37,500 nt of DNA from Prorocentrum cordatum (GCA_963575745.1 CAUYUJ010003690.1:27501-65000), one strand, 5' to 3'. Shown: positions 19,440 through 29,689, numbered from the stretch's first letter. Notes: generated by a model not told the origin, from the letters alone. Numbers and translations are program-made.

Positions 19440-20960
19440 TGAGAACCTCGGGCACTTCCATGGTTCTGGTCATCTCGCCTTGTCCCTTGGAATCTGCGCT
19501 CGACGCCCAGGGGCAGCAGGAATGGTCAAGAGAGCTCGCGGGCGGGCCCAAAAGAGGCGGAAGACAGGCCGGAGAGCACCCAGAGAGGCCAAGATGTGCC
19601 AAATACGATGGGAAAACTAGGTGTTTTCGGCATGGTCGCCTTGTCGCTGCCGATCTGGGTTGGAAGTCTGAAGCTGGCGCCGTGAGGGCCCCAGAGAGCT
19701 GGCACGCGTGCCTGAGGGAGGCCCAAGACGGGTCCAAGCGCACCAGGAGAAGCCAAAATGTGTCTCGCGCTGTCGCTTCCAATCGGAGGCTTCACGAAGG
19801 CCCCAAGAGCCTTAAAACGGTCCCCAGAGAGGCCCAAAGCCGGCCCAAGAGGACCCGCAGAGCAAACATCGTTTAAAAAACCTTGGGTAAATCAATCTTC
19901 GTGGCCTGCTCGCCTTTTCGCCACTGATAGTGAAGCCTCAAGATGGCTCGTAGATTCAAGAGAACCCCAAGACGGGCCCAAGAGATGCCCAAGGCTGGCC
20001 CAGGAATGCCCGGTTTGGCCAAAATCGTTCAAACGTCTTTTAAACAATTGTGTTCGTGGCTTTCTCGCCTTTTCGCTTACGATCGGCGCGTGAGGCGTCA
20101 AGATGGCTCCAAGATGGCCCAAATGAGGCCCCTGACCAGCCCCAACAAGAGCCAAGACTGGCCCAAGAATGCCCGGAGGGGCGAAAATCTTTGAAAACAA
20201 TTGGAAAACAAATGTTTTTGGCTTTCTCGCCTTTTCGCGTCCGATCGGCTCTTGAGGCTTCAAGAGGACCTCAGCATGGCCCCGGAAAGGCCCAAGACGA
20301 GCCCCGAGGCCCAAGGCTGGCCCAGAGGGCCCGGAGAGCCGGAAATCAGTGAAAACCAATGGTGAAATGCATGTTTTTTGGCCTGTTCGCTTTTTCGTTT
20401 CCGATCGGCTCTTGAGGCTTCAATATGGTCCCAGGATGGCTCCAAATGGGCCCCCTGACGAGGCCCAAAGAGGCCGAAGGCTGGCCCAAAAGGGCCCGGA
20501 GAGTCGAATGAAAATCGGTTGGGAAATCAATGTTTTTGGCCTCCTCGTCTTTTCGCTTCCGATGTGCTATTGAGGCTTCAAGATGGCTTCGAAAATGGCC
20601 CCAGAGAGGCCTAAGCCGAGCCCCACAGGCCCAAGGCTGGCCCAAGAGGGCCTGAAGAAGGGGAAATCAACGAACATCCATTTGGAAATACATGTTTTTG
20701 GCCTTCTCGCTTTTTCGCTTCCGATCGGCTCTTGAGGCTTCAAGATAGCCCCAGGATGGCTTTCAATGAGCCCCAGAACGAGGCCCAAAGAGGCCGAAGG
20801 CTGGCCCAAGAGGGCGCGGAGAGTCGAAATCAGTGAAAACCATTGGGGAATTAATGTTTTTTGGCTTTCTCGCCTTTTCGCTTTTATCGGTTCTGGAGGC
20901 GTCAAGATGGCCCCAGGATGGCCCCATAGAGGTCCAAGACAGACCCCAGAATTCGAAATT
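19440..20960 (+). repeat. ~160-bp satellite array, about 9 units
   Basis: The anchor TTCGCTTCCGATCGGC (with variants) recurs at about 20,070, 20,232, 20,393, 20,551, 20,715 and 20,878, a 158-164-bp period. Older, more diverged units are visible back to ~19,480. Each unit reads: anchor, TCTTGAGGCTTCAAGATGGC, CCCAAAGAGGCC, GGCTGGCCCAAGAG, GAAAATCAGTGAAAACC-like, then AATGTTTTTGGCCTTCTCGC. Single inverted units occur at ~2,655-2,700 and ~29,925-29,995. Short frames inside it are not genes. The array ends where the helicase-bearing insertion begins. Confidence 0.9.
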
Positions 20961-20973
20961 CTAGACGCTTTGG

Positions 20974-20986
20974 GTAACCCCACCAG
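20974..20986 (+). repeat. GTAACCCCACCAG: left target-site duplication of the 7.7-kb insertion
   Basis: A perfect 13-bp direct repeat with 28,672-28,684 and also identical to 28,918-28,930. The coding sequence of the helicase frame starts immediately after it, at 20,987. The frame's upstream stop codon (TAA 20,975-20,977) lies inside the motif itself. Confidence 0.8.
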
Positions 20987-22975
20987 GCAGGGGAAGGCAA
21001 GGATCTGTACATCTCTGTCACCGGCCCCACAGTGGACAAGATTGCGAACGTCACCATCTGGTGGCCACCCTCCCTGGGCGGCGCCATCCACCCAAAGGAC
21101 GCAAGAGTGCTCGACATCAACCCGGCCACCAGGTACCCCTCGGACAGGTGCATCGTGCAGTACAACAGCGGGAAGTGGGGGCCATCCCATGGAGATGAAA
21201 CCAAGGCGAGACGGCCCCCAAGCGACGACGTTCCCTGGTACCGAGTGGACGAGGCCCCCTCCGACACCCAGTATTGGCGCCAGTGTTGGGCTCTGGACCA
21301 GATTTACTACCTCCGGCAGAATGCGGTGGATCTGTTCGCTCGCGCACTGTCCCCCCTGACGTTTCTCTTGGCTTTCTTGCACGCTCCCCGGGCCGACCGA
21401 CGCGCGGCCAACGACCTCCATCGTACCAGCACAGTCGGCTCGAATCTGCGGGCTAGAGCCGCCGCTACACTGGAGATGGACGTCCCCGATGCTGACCTCA
21501 CCCAGGCTTTCCGGTTTGGCCTTCTACAGCAGGTACCGCCGCTTCCCTTGGGCTTGACGGCGTTCTCGGACGACGAACTCTCAGACTCGACGGGGCCAGT
21601 TTTCCAGAGGGTGCGCACCACACCTAGCCAGGCGACCTTCAACGAAAGGGTGGACAAACACAAGCCAAACAACGACGCGACCAGAGCCCTTCAGGCCACG
21701 CTACGTCACCATGCCGTGCTGGTGCACGGACCCCCTGGGACAGGCAAGACCACCTTCTCCGTCGCCTGCCTGGACATGTGGGGATGCTGCCTACGTTCGG
21801 GCCAAGCAGTTGCGTTGGCAGCCGCTTCGAACACTGCGGTCGACCAGCCCGCCCTGGCAATGTCCGAAGCACATCTACGGCACCGTCTCGATCCCGACAC
21901 GGGGTTCCCTGGGAGATTCGTGCGCCTGGCCAGAAAGGAACGCGTCAACGATGAGCTTGTTGACCTGACCCCAGAGGGCCACTACAAGAACGCCTACGGT
22001 GACTTCCCGTTTCAGGATGGGGACAAGAGCCCTGACTTCAAGCCCTTCAAGGCCAACCTGCTCCGGGATGTCAGGGTGATCATGTCCACGCACGAGGCAG
22101 CCGAGGCCCTCGGACAGAAGGACAGCCCGCACATTGTCCTCCTGGTGATTGACGAGGCCGGACAGGCCACGGAGCTGCATGCGCTTATGTCTATGGTGAA
22201 CGTGATCAACAGTGGCGGAGCCCTGGTACTGGTGGGCGACCCGAACCAGTTGCCCCCCACGGTGCTCTCAAAGCTTGCCAACGACCTGGGTCTCTGTGTC
22301 AGCATATTTGACAGGATGTTTCACGCCCTCCGCGGCCAGGACACGGCGGTGGTCCACCTGTCGATTTGCTACCGCATGCATCCGCAGCTGCTCGCCTTCC
22401 CGAACGCAGCCTACTATGGCCAGGGTATGACGAGCGGCATCATGGACCCGCTCAGAGACAGGCCCATAATTGACGGCATCCCATGGAGGGACATCTCACC
22501 CTGGGAACCCGGGCGCCTGACGGAACTCGCCAAGCTCACCAGTTCCAACGAGGCCGACCTACGCGCGACCCTCAGGCAGTTGGATCCTCCGCGAAACGGC
22601 GACAAGCACCGCTTCCTGCTAGTCGACACACCCTCGTGGGAGGTTTCGTCCGGCCTCCAGCCTGGCTACGCCAACCTCCCCGAGGCAGCGCAGGCTGTGG
22701 ACATCGCGCGGGCACTCCTCCCCGAGCTTGAAAGAGGCACCACCGTTCGAATCGTCGTTGGCTACCAGCTCCAGACGGCCATCCTCAAGGATGGCTGGCC
22801 ACAAGGTCCGCGCCACCTCAGCGGTGTCCTTCGGAACTCGAAGAGTGGCAAGAAAGGGAAGTCCGGCAAGGGAAAAGGCAGCGGCGGCCGTGGTGGGCAA
22901 GGCATCCCCGCCCCTGGAGCAGACTCCCAAGAGCAAGAGGTCGACGCTCACCGCTGGGAAACCGTCTTGTGCTGA
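20987..22975 (+). pseudogene. SF1B helicase (UPF1/ZNFX1-like) core, 5'-truncated
   Basis: The frame starts at the insertion junction with AGEGKDLYISVTGPTVDKIA and ends at TGA 22,973-22,975. Counting from 20,987: Walker A GPPGTGK at residues ~248-254; motif Ia AAASNTAVDQ; motif II VIDEAGQATE with D389-E390; motif III GDPNQLPPT at ~417; motif IV-like ICYRMHPQL with YRMHP at ~462; then IVVGYQLQTA. This order is that of the UPF1-like superfamily 1 helicases, ATP-driven 5'-3' unwinding or translocating enzymes on RNA or DNA. A G/K/S-rich insert (GKKGKSGKGKGSGGRGGQ) precedes VDAHRWETVL, where motif V is expected but its usual QG-x-E is not evident. Motif VI follows in another frame. The enzyme family is secure; the role and exact subfamily are not. 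Confidence 0.8.
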
Positions 22976-24114
22976 CCACCAGGAGCAACGGGATGCACAA
23001 TTGGGGTTTTGTCGATGACGCCAAGCGGCTGAATGTGGCGATCACGAGGGCCAAGCGGAACATCATGATGTTGGGAGACGGGCGTATGTTCGCCAACGCC
23101 ACGTGGTCCCAGCTACGTGTGCTTTCCGAATACGGGCGCTTGACCCGCCTTTGGGTCCGGTTCGGTGGCGCTGGACCTGCTGGCCACAGGCGATCCCTGG
23201 TCATAGACGAGAGCTTTGACCCACTGCCCGACCTCGCCACCTGGGCGCCCTCCCCCGCTGCCTGGAGCTGCGACGCGAAGGGAGAGGACGGGCGCAGTGA
23301 GCTCGATGCGGCCAAGAGAAAAGCCCGTGACGCTCAGGCGAACAGCTTCGCCGATCGCTACAACACCCCACTGGCCGATGACTTCGACTGGGACTCCCTG
23401 GGCAAGTTCATCTCTGTCGGCTTGAACGAGGTCCTCTCGACGCCTGCCTTCCATGTGCTCATCTACCTGGTGGCGGGGCTCCGCCCGCATGAGTTCTCGC
23501 TGTCTGAGACACCGCGGCAGCCTGGCAGACTCGACCGGAAGGCACGGTCGCACCTGGGCTTCTCGTTCGACATGTCCCTGGGTCTAGACGCGACCAATCT
23601 GGTCTACAACATGCTCTGGGCAGCCATAGTGTGGTCACTCGGCCTTGGCGCTCCCTGGGGGGACGCAGACCACGCAGTGTGCAACGACTCCCTCCCCCCG
23701 GCGCCGCGCGTCAAGGGCGGGCGTGCTACGCTCTGCGGTCGGCGCCAGTGCACTCCCAAGGGACTGTTCCGGCAGGTTCCCCAGGCGTGGAGTGCAACAA
23801 CCAGGGATTGCTGCAGACACAGGAAGCACCCTGGGATGGATGGCCTGCAGGAGATCTTACGCAACGCCTCCGACGATCCAACCTGGGTCAAACTCCGGGA
23901 GGAGATCAAGGACTCAGATGGCCTCCCCATGGAGTCTTGCAAGACCCGCTCGCTCCTGGTGGTCATGATGTTAATGCTCCGCGAGCCGCGCGTGTTCTTG
24001 CGGCCGTTCCCTCGCGCCGAACAGGCTGGGGACGTGATTGAAGCCATCCTGGGTTTCTGTGTCCCGCGGCAGGAAGCGCATCGAGGGTTCCGGCAGGACT
24101 TCGCGAGCACCTAG
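22969..24114 (+). pseudogene. Helicase C-terminal part after a frameshift
   Basis: This frame opens with LTTRSNGMHNWGFVDD and AKRLNVAITRAKRNIMM, the motif V-VI region of UPF1-like helicases (GF-x-D-x-RLNVAxTRA), with the catalytic arginine of motif VI. The preceding frame runs to ETVL at ~22,968, so a single-base loss near 22,961-22,971 would explain the break. After the helicase come ~300 residues without a family I know, including W/L-rich LVYNMLWAAIVWSLGL and a cysteine/histidine segment (LCGRRQC ... DCCRHRKH) that may bind zinc. It ends at TAG 24,112-24,114, after which the same frame continues open. Read-through or programmed frameshifting is possible, but decay of a retrocopy is simpler. 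Confidence 0.7.
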
Positions 24115-24723
24115 GGCCTCACGCTGGAGGATCTGGCCGATCTTCACGGCCGCATCGAAGCAATCCTGCCCCACATCTCCAAGCTCGTTGCGGTGGCGCA
24201 CCACCGCCCCGAAGCACAGGCAGCTGGCTGCCCACAGACCTGGAGTGAGATGGACAGGCATGACTTCCAGCTGAAGGCACCGATGCTCGTCCTCGAGAAG
24301 ATCGTCCCAGCCGCCTCACTGGCCCCCCTGGGTGCGCACCACTGCTCCGTGTGCGCGCTGCACATCGCGCTTGCTGGCTCGGACGCCTCCCTGGGTGACG
24401 ACGACCGGGGTGCTGGGCTCGCCTACATCGGCGGCGGATTCGCGCTCTCCAACACCGATCTGGACGCCCCCATGCCGTCTGCCCCTGCTCCAGGTTCCAA
24501 GCAGGACCCTCCGCACATCCCCGACGACAGGCTGTTGGCTGAGCAGAAGCATGGCAGGTTCATGTGCGACAGATGCGGCAAGGATCATCTACGCTCCACA
24601 GACGGTACATGGATCTCGGACGAGGCGCGCCTGATGGTAGCGCAGAACCGGCCCCAGGCCTACCTCGACGGCACAAACATGGGATGGCACTGCGAGATCT
24701 GCTGGATCCGACACCTGGAGTAA
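24115..24723 (+). pseudogene. Polyprotein continuation between two in-frame stops
   Basis: In frame with the preceding segment after a single TAG. It starts GLTLEDLADLHGRIEAI and ends IRHLE before TAA 24,721-24,723. It contains CSVC near 24,348 and a paired arrangement CDRCGKDH ... HCEICWIRH at ~24,565-24,715, which looks like a four-cysteine/histidine zinc site. Codon choice is GC-rich throughout, as in the neighbours. No family is recognised. The fact that protein-like sequence continues on both sides of the stop argues that the stop is a late mutation. Confidence 0.6.
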
Positions 24724-27138
24724 AAGGGCATCCCAGCACCAACTGGTGCAACAGTAGCGGATAAGGTCAATGAGTACGAACATTGGAGGACAGGTGGCGC
24801 AAGTGACAGGAAGGCGGTTGCCCTCCCCTCCCTGGGTCATCTCCCACTTGGCTTCGGGTGCAGCCCCCAATCGGACACGAGGGCACTGGCGGATCTCCTC
24901 ATGACGCCGACGGGCATGCACATCCCCACGCGCGCCAACACCACTATCCCCATCCTCCGGGTCAGAGACGAGCGGTTCGGCCTCAAAGCTGCGGAGAACA
25001 AGGTCTACTCAGCTCGGTGCGACACATGCCCCCCAGGGGCACCGCTCCTAGTCTGGAACACTGGAGCACCTCCCCTGGGCTGCTTCATATGGAAGCCAAA
25101 GGAAGGAGTGGATGTGCCCGACCAAGCCGGGCTGCCTCCCATCGAGCGGCGAGCCATAGCCTGGTGGGAGCGCGACTGGAACGCCACGTGGCGCTGCCGG
25201 CGGTGCCTGGTCACCATCTGGAACATCGGGCCCGCGACCCTGGACCACATCATTGGGAGAGACTACAGGGCACTTTATCCAGCTGAGGCCCCTGTCCTGC
25301 CAACGCTCAATAGCCAGATTGTGGCGGATGCGCCAGTGGATATTCTCAGCACCCTTCCCTGGATTGGCGCTGACGCCAAGGCCCCAGATCGCTTCACCAA
25401 GACAGGAGCGGCAGACCTCCCTGGGTCCAGCGCCTCGGGAACAGCTGCTCCCGTGGCCGAGCGGGCCCCCAGGACTCTCTCGCAGCTCATGGAGCTCCTG
25501 CCGGAGCTGCCAGCCCCTCAGTGGCCGCTCCTGGACAGCAGGAACGTCACCAACCCCACTCTCAGGGCAGACGACCCCAGGAGCGGGTCCGGCAACGGAG
25601 ACGTGGTCGTTCAGCAGCTCCTCGTGACCTACCTCCGGGACTTCCACCCTGGATTGGACTACATTCGGCGGCAGTTCTGTCACGGCCATTGCGATGATAA
25701 CATCCCAGAGCCTGAAAACGAAGAAGCCTCTTGGCCAGGCAGTCGGCTGACGATGTTTCTCAGGGCGGCGTATGGCGACAATATCCCGAAGGATTGCTCC
25801 CCGCCCAACCAGCCCTGGGCAGGCAAGCGGCTGGCCGCCGCACGAGTCGTCTCCCACCTCACCAACGGCGAGAAACACAAAGAGGCCTGGGAGCGGCACG
25901 TCTTGTCCCTCGCCCCAGAGAGTGGCCTCAACCCAGTCAGACACGATATGAGCACGCTGACGAGCTTCCTGCTCAGCCTCAGTGCCGATGCCCTGGCCTC
26001 GACAACCATCACCTCCTTGGCGGAGTCGCACGTGCAGGCCATGAGCGAGGACATGCCCGGCAACGCGGCAGGGCGCCCTCCGGCACAGTGGCTGGACCCC
26101 AAGCTCGAAGCTCCAGCAAGACCCGAGGGAGGCACCTCCACAGCGGTTGGTGCAGACAACTCCCTGGGTACGAAGGGCGCCGAAATGGGCGCTGGAGACG
26201 CGAAGAGGCCTGGCCTAGCTGCCGAAGAGGAGGACGACGAAGACGAGGTTCCTGCTACTGAGCGAGCGGATTCGGCCGACTCTGGAAGCCCCCACGACCC
26301 TCCTCCCCCTGATGACTGCGCGGACCCGGCCGCGGGCCCCGCTGAAGATGACGACCCTGGCGCCAGGCCGCCACAGCAAAGCCCAACGGCAGAGCGCGTG
26401 GAACCCAGCTCCGACGACGACCCCTTGGCCGCCTGGGGTCCTACAACCACCACCGAGCAGAGCGCCAGTGGTTCCAGCGGGCCAGGTCAAGATGAAGCCG
26501 CGCGAGAGAGAGGCACAGCGCAGGACCGCCGCCCCCCACTACGCAACCCGCAGGCACCAGACCGCAGGCTTGCCTACTCTGGCGCAGCGGGACGACACGC
26601 TCTCAACCAGCTGACCGACGCCCACGGAGGCCCCATGTACAAGGCCTGGTTGGGCTCCGTGGACTTGGAGCGCCGCGGAGATACCCCCGCCAAGCGCATC
26701 ACCAGACACCAAGTGGACTTGGGTGGAGTATTCTGCGCCCTTTGGTCGGCCTACACAAAAGGCATCCGGATCCCTGGGTGCAAGGATCCCAAGTCAGACC
26801 CGAAGCTGCACTCGGACGAGAACATCAACAAGTTCTTGGATGACTGGAAGGGCTGTGGATACGATGCCTACGCGATGGACAAGAAGTATAACTTCCGCAT
26901 CGACTGGGCAACGGTACGGTCCGAATACATGCGCCACACCAGGACCGACGGCACGGGCAAGGGCAGCCACCAGCAGAGCAGCTGGTATGACCGGGCTGGA
27001 AGCTCCTGGGACGCCTGGGACAACTGGCAGAGTGGCTGGACCTCTGGCTGGCACGACGACCAGTGGCAGTCAGGAGGCAAGCGTGGTGGCGGCAGGCCAG
27101 ACGATCGTGGCGAGAAGAGACAACGGTGGGGCGACTGA
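24724..27138 (+). pseudogene. Polyprotein C-terminal part, cysteine pairs and W-rich basic tail
   Basis: Same frame as the two preceding segments and open from 24,724 to TGA 27,136-27,138. An ATG at 24,901 could start a 745-residue protein. Visible in order: CDTC near 25,020 and CRRC near 25,197 (a second zinc-like pair); a globular middle part to ~26,100; an acidic, proline-rich linker (EEEDDEDEV, DDDPGARPP) at ~26,220-26,560; a conserved-looking block with GGVFCALWSAYTKGIRIPGC and FLDDWKGCGYDAY near 26,720-26,880; then a tryptophan-rich tail (WDAWDNWQSGWTSGWHDDQW) and a K/R/G end. The tail resembles that of the frame ending at 257. No family is recognised. Confidence 0.6.
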
Positions 27139-28662
27139 GCCCCCCCCCCATCCCCAAGAGATTCAGGTGCAGCGTCCGATTTCCACACTGTGTGCAGCCT
27201 TCAGCTGCCTCCCTGGGTTACGTTTCAAATACTCGTGTGGCGGCCTTCTGCCGCCCTCCCTGGTGCACGCACTCCATGCCTTTGGACCCAAGTGTGTTTG
27301 CCAGCAATACCGTCTGCATGACTGCGCTGGGGCGTGTTTCGTGCAGGCCATAGTTGGCCCCTGGCCCCGCTGTAGTTGTTTTCGCTTCTGGCCCTGTTGG
27401 ACTTCGTCCCCCGGCCTCGCGGCTCTGTGACCGACGCCAAGATGGCTTCGCCTCGTCACTGTCCAGAACCGCACTCTCACTCCCTGGGTTTTTTAAAGGT
27501 ACAGCGGCCTTCAGCTGCTCTTCTCTGCTGTTCCCTGGGAGCGACCTTGGGCGGGTGGCGTCTCGACAGCAGGTCTTCGAACGCATGACCAGATGGTGCA
27601 CTTCTGAGCCGTTGAGGTACGCCTCCGGCACAGCGGCGCGGTGTGCCCACCCGTAAGGACGTTGTTGCCGCGCCCGGACGCAGGGACGCAGTTGCGCACC
27701 CACCTGCGCGCACCGGCCACAGTGTTGCCGCGGGTGGTCAGCGGACTGAGCCCGTACCTGTGCCTAGTGCGTACGCCTGCTTCTTTGTTGGCCGCCAGTT
27801 CCTGTTGCCCGGACTGGCATCATCCCATCGTCGCTCCCCCGCTCTACCTGGATGAGCGGCCCTCAGCTCCCTGGGCTTCTTCGTGACCACTGGCAGTTGC
27901 TTCGGCTGCAGCTGGTAAGCGGCAGCACAGCTTTCCCAGAGCGCCATCTTCTTACACTTCACCCCGGTACGCCAGGGTACCAAGGATAGGCGTGGCTCTG
28001 TGCATGCTTGTCACGTTAGATGCTCCCTGGTACGCGTTCCTGCTCTTATCCTTGGTCGCTAGTCGCCTGCGACTTGTGCCTGGTAGAAGATCGGGACAGA
28101 TGTACCTTCCGCATAGCGCCGCATCATGTTACCTGATGGCTCGCTTGCGGACGCATCTCTGTTCGCGGTTGTCTTCCCGGTCCTGACGTGCCTTGATCGG
28201 TTACAGACACCACGAACTTCGCGCCGTTTGGCTGCGTTGGTGCGTACTCTGAAGCTGCGACGGTTCGCTGGCGCTGTCAGAGTCCCACCTCTCCCCACGG
28301 TTTGCAGTCAGGCGACAGCGCGCGTGTCTCTGACGCCTCTGCTTGAGCATGGTTCAGACACCCTGGGACTCTATGGTGCACCGTTCGCTGCGCCGAGGTT
28401 GGCAGGCTCCATACTTCGATAGTGTCTCAAGCGGCGTACTGCTGGGCCACGGTCTCAGACACCTTGGGGTTATTTGCATCGCGCCATTTTGGCAGCGTAG
28501 TTGCAGACGCCCTGGGTGCTGGTCCCTGGGCGTCAGACACCCTGGGTTGCAGCGCCCTCGCCGCCCCGGCGCCGGCCGCGGCCCGCGCGCGCGTCCGGCC
28601 AATTAGTTTCGGCCGCAGCCCGACCGTTACTCGCCGCCGCTGGCGCTCCCGCCCGCGGCTGT
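27139..28662 (+). other. 3' region of the helicase unit, rich in CCCTGGG
   Basis: No protein-like frame. CCCTGGG occurs at 27,211, 27,482, 27,533, 27,869, 28,371, 28,510, 28,524 and 28,540, often as CTCCCTGGGT or CAGACACCCTGGG, with near-matches at 27,257 and 28,024. GACGC/CAGACACC words recur between 28,335 and 28,550. It ends CGGCTGT then A9. Read as the untranslated 3' end of the retroposed RNA. Confidence 0.55.
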
Positions 28663-28684
28663 AAAAAAAAAGTAACCCCACCAG
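28663..28684 (+). repeat. A9 tail and right GTAACCCCACCAG duplication
   Basis: Nine A (28,663-28,671), then the 13-bp motif at 28,672-28,684, identical to the left copy at 20,974-20,986. The next base begins the type A repeat copy, so two A-tailed insertions share this motif copy. Confidence 0.8.
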
Positions 28685-28917
28685 TGGCCTTCCCATTTTC
28701 ACTGGGCACAGAGACCTGCCCACTGTGGTAAGGTGCCTGCGCCTGTCATGCGTTGGCCACTCGAATGTGGTCATTTTGTCCAGTGCCCGTGCCCGTGCTA
28801 GCAGTACGTCAGCCAGCTCAGGCCGGCCGCGTTCTGTTTTTGCAAATTAGCTTCGCCCGTGGCCCGGACGTTGCCATCGCCACATGACCGCTGTCTTCGT
28901 GGCCGCTGACCCAAAAA
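28685..28917 (+). mobile_element. Type A repeat, copy 2: 5'-truncated A-tailed insert
   Basis: A 233-bp match to 1,618-1,854 that starts exactly after one motif copy and ends in A5 (28,913-28,917) before the next. The homologous sequence at locus 1 continues upstream without a junction, so this copy fits a 5'-truncated insertion. It is not coding. Confidence 0.75.
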
Positions 28918-28930
28918 GTAACCCCACCAG
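28918..28930 (+). repeat. GTAACCCCACCAG, third identical copy
   Basis: Identical to 20,974-20,986 and 28,672-28,684. It is followed by CCCTTTGCGGC, comparable to CCCTTTGGGCG after the untailed motif at 10,049. Confidence 0.8.
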
Positions 28931-29606
28931 CCCTTTGCGGCAGCCTCCCGATGCTTGCCCGGGGCCCGCCGACCACTCGGTCCGCCCGACCACGTGGGTA
29001 GCGTTCCCCTCTGCTCCTCGAGCGGGTTCCGACTCCTCAGTCGTTCTGCCGGTCTTGGTGATCCGGACCCCCGTCCAGCGAGCGCCTGCATGCCAGCTGG
29101 CCTTCTCACTGGTATCGACGCGCGGCTGACTGCTTCAGTCTGCTTGCGACGTGCCTGCCCCATGGCGCGAACTGCTGTTCGGTCGTCGCCAATCACTCGT
29201 TCCGCCGCCACCCACATCGGCTTCGACGCACCTGAAGGCTTGCCCCTCTGCAGGGATGCATAGCCCTTGCCGTGCTCAGCCCCCCGCGTGCTGCCCCTCG
29301 TACAGTCGCAGGCGCTTGCGGCTTCCGCTATCTCCCGCGGGGGTGCCCCACGCCACAGTCACGGGACACCACACTTTCAGCGAATTACCCGCCACTTTGG
29401 CGTGCACCTCCGGCGGCTATTAGCTGCTGATGGCACCCCTCCCGTGAGCGTCGCGCTGCCCGCCCCGGCTTGTCTCACCTGCCGCTGTTCTCTTGTTCTC
29501 TCTTGTTGTTTCTCTTTTCCTTTCCAGCGGTGCAATTTGGGTTCCGGCTGGTTAGCTGAAGCTCTGGACGGCGCGCGGCCCTTCTGTATGCGCTCGCGAA
29601 CAAAAA
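28931..29606 (+). mobile_element. Type B A-tailed insert, 676 bp
   Basis: Lies between the motif at 28,918 and a variant motif at 29,607, and ends GACGGCGCGC ... CGCTCGCGAACAAAAA, like the 123-bp insert at 1,869-1,991. It includes a pyrimidine-rich stretch (TTCTCTTGTTCTCTCTTG) near 29,488. No coding frame is supported. Its two flanking motifs differ at two positions, so the duplication is either older or imperfect. Confidence 0.5.
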
Positions 29607-29620
29607 GAACCCCCACCAGC
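29607..29620 (+). repeat. GAACCCCCACCAGC, variant motif after A5
   Basis: Two differences from GTAACCCCACCAGC. Preceded by A5 (29,602-29,606) and followed by CCATCCAGAAACGATGCC, which resembles the sequence after the motif at 1,992. Confidence 0.65.
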
Positions 29621-29689
29621 CCATCCAGAAACGATGCCCAGAGGAATTGCCTCGATCTCGATCAGGGCAGTGGGCAGAACACAGAGGAA

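Larger units (their letters stand above)
20987..28671 (+). mobile_element. 7.7-kb retroposed unit carrying a helicase polyprotein
   Basis: Bounded by identical 13-bp repeats (20,974-20,986 and 28,672-28,684) and ending in nine A (28,663-28,671). The 5' edge falls inside coding sequence: the helicase frame is open from the first base after the duplication and no plausible ATG precedes conserved residues. The long frame shows no recognisable introns. These are marks of target-primed reverse transcription of an mRNA or element RNA with incomplete 5' extension. Contents: a helicase polyprotein frame to 27,138, with one frameshift and two stops, and a 1.53-kb 3' region. No reverse transcriptase or endonuclease is present, so it must have been mobilised in trans or be the 3' part of a larger element. 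I cannot tell those apart from this copy alone. Confidence 0.7.

Noticed and set aside
22969-22987. A possible tiny intron at GTGCTGACCACCAG between the helicase frames
   Set aside because: Far too short to be an intron. A single-base deletion explains the frame change more simply.
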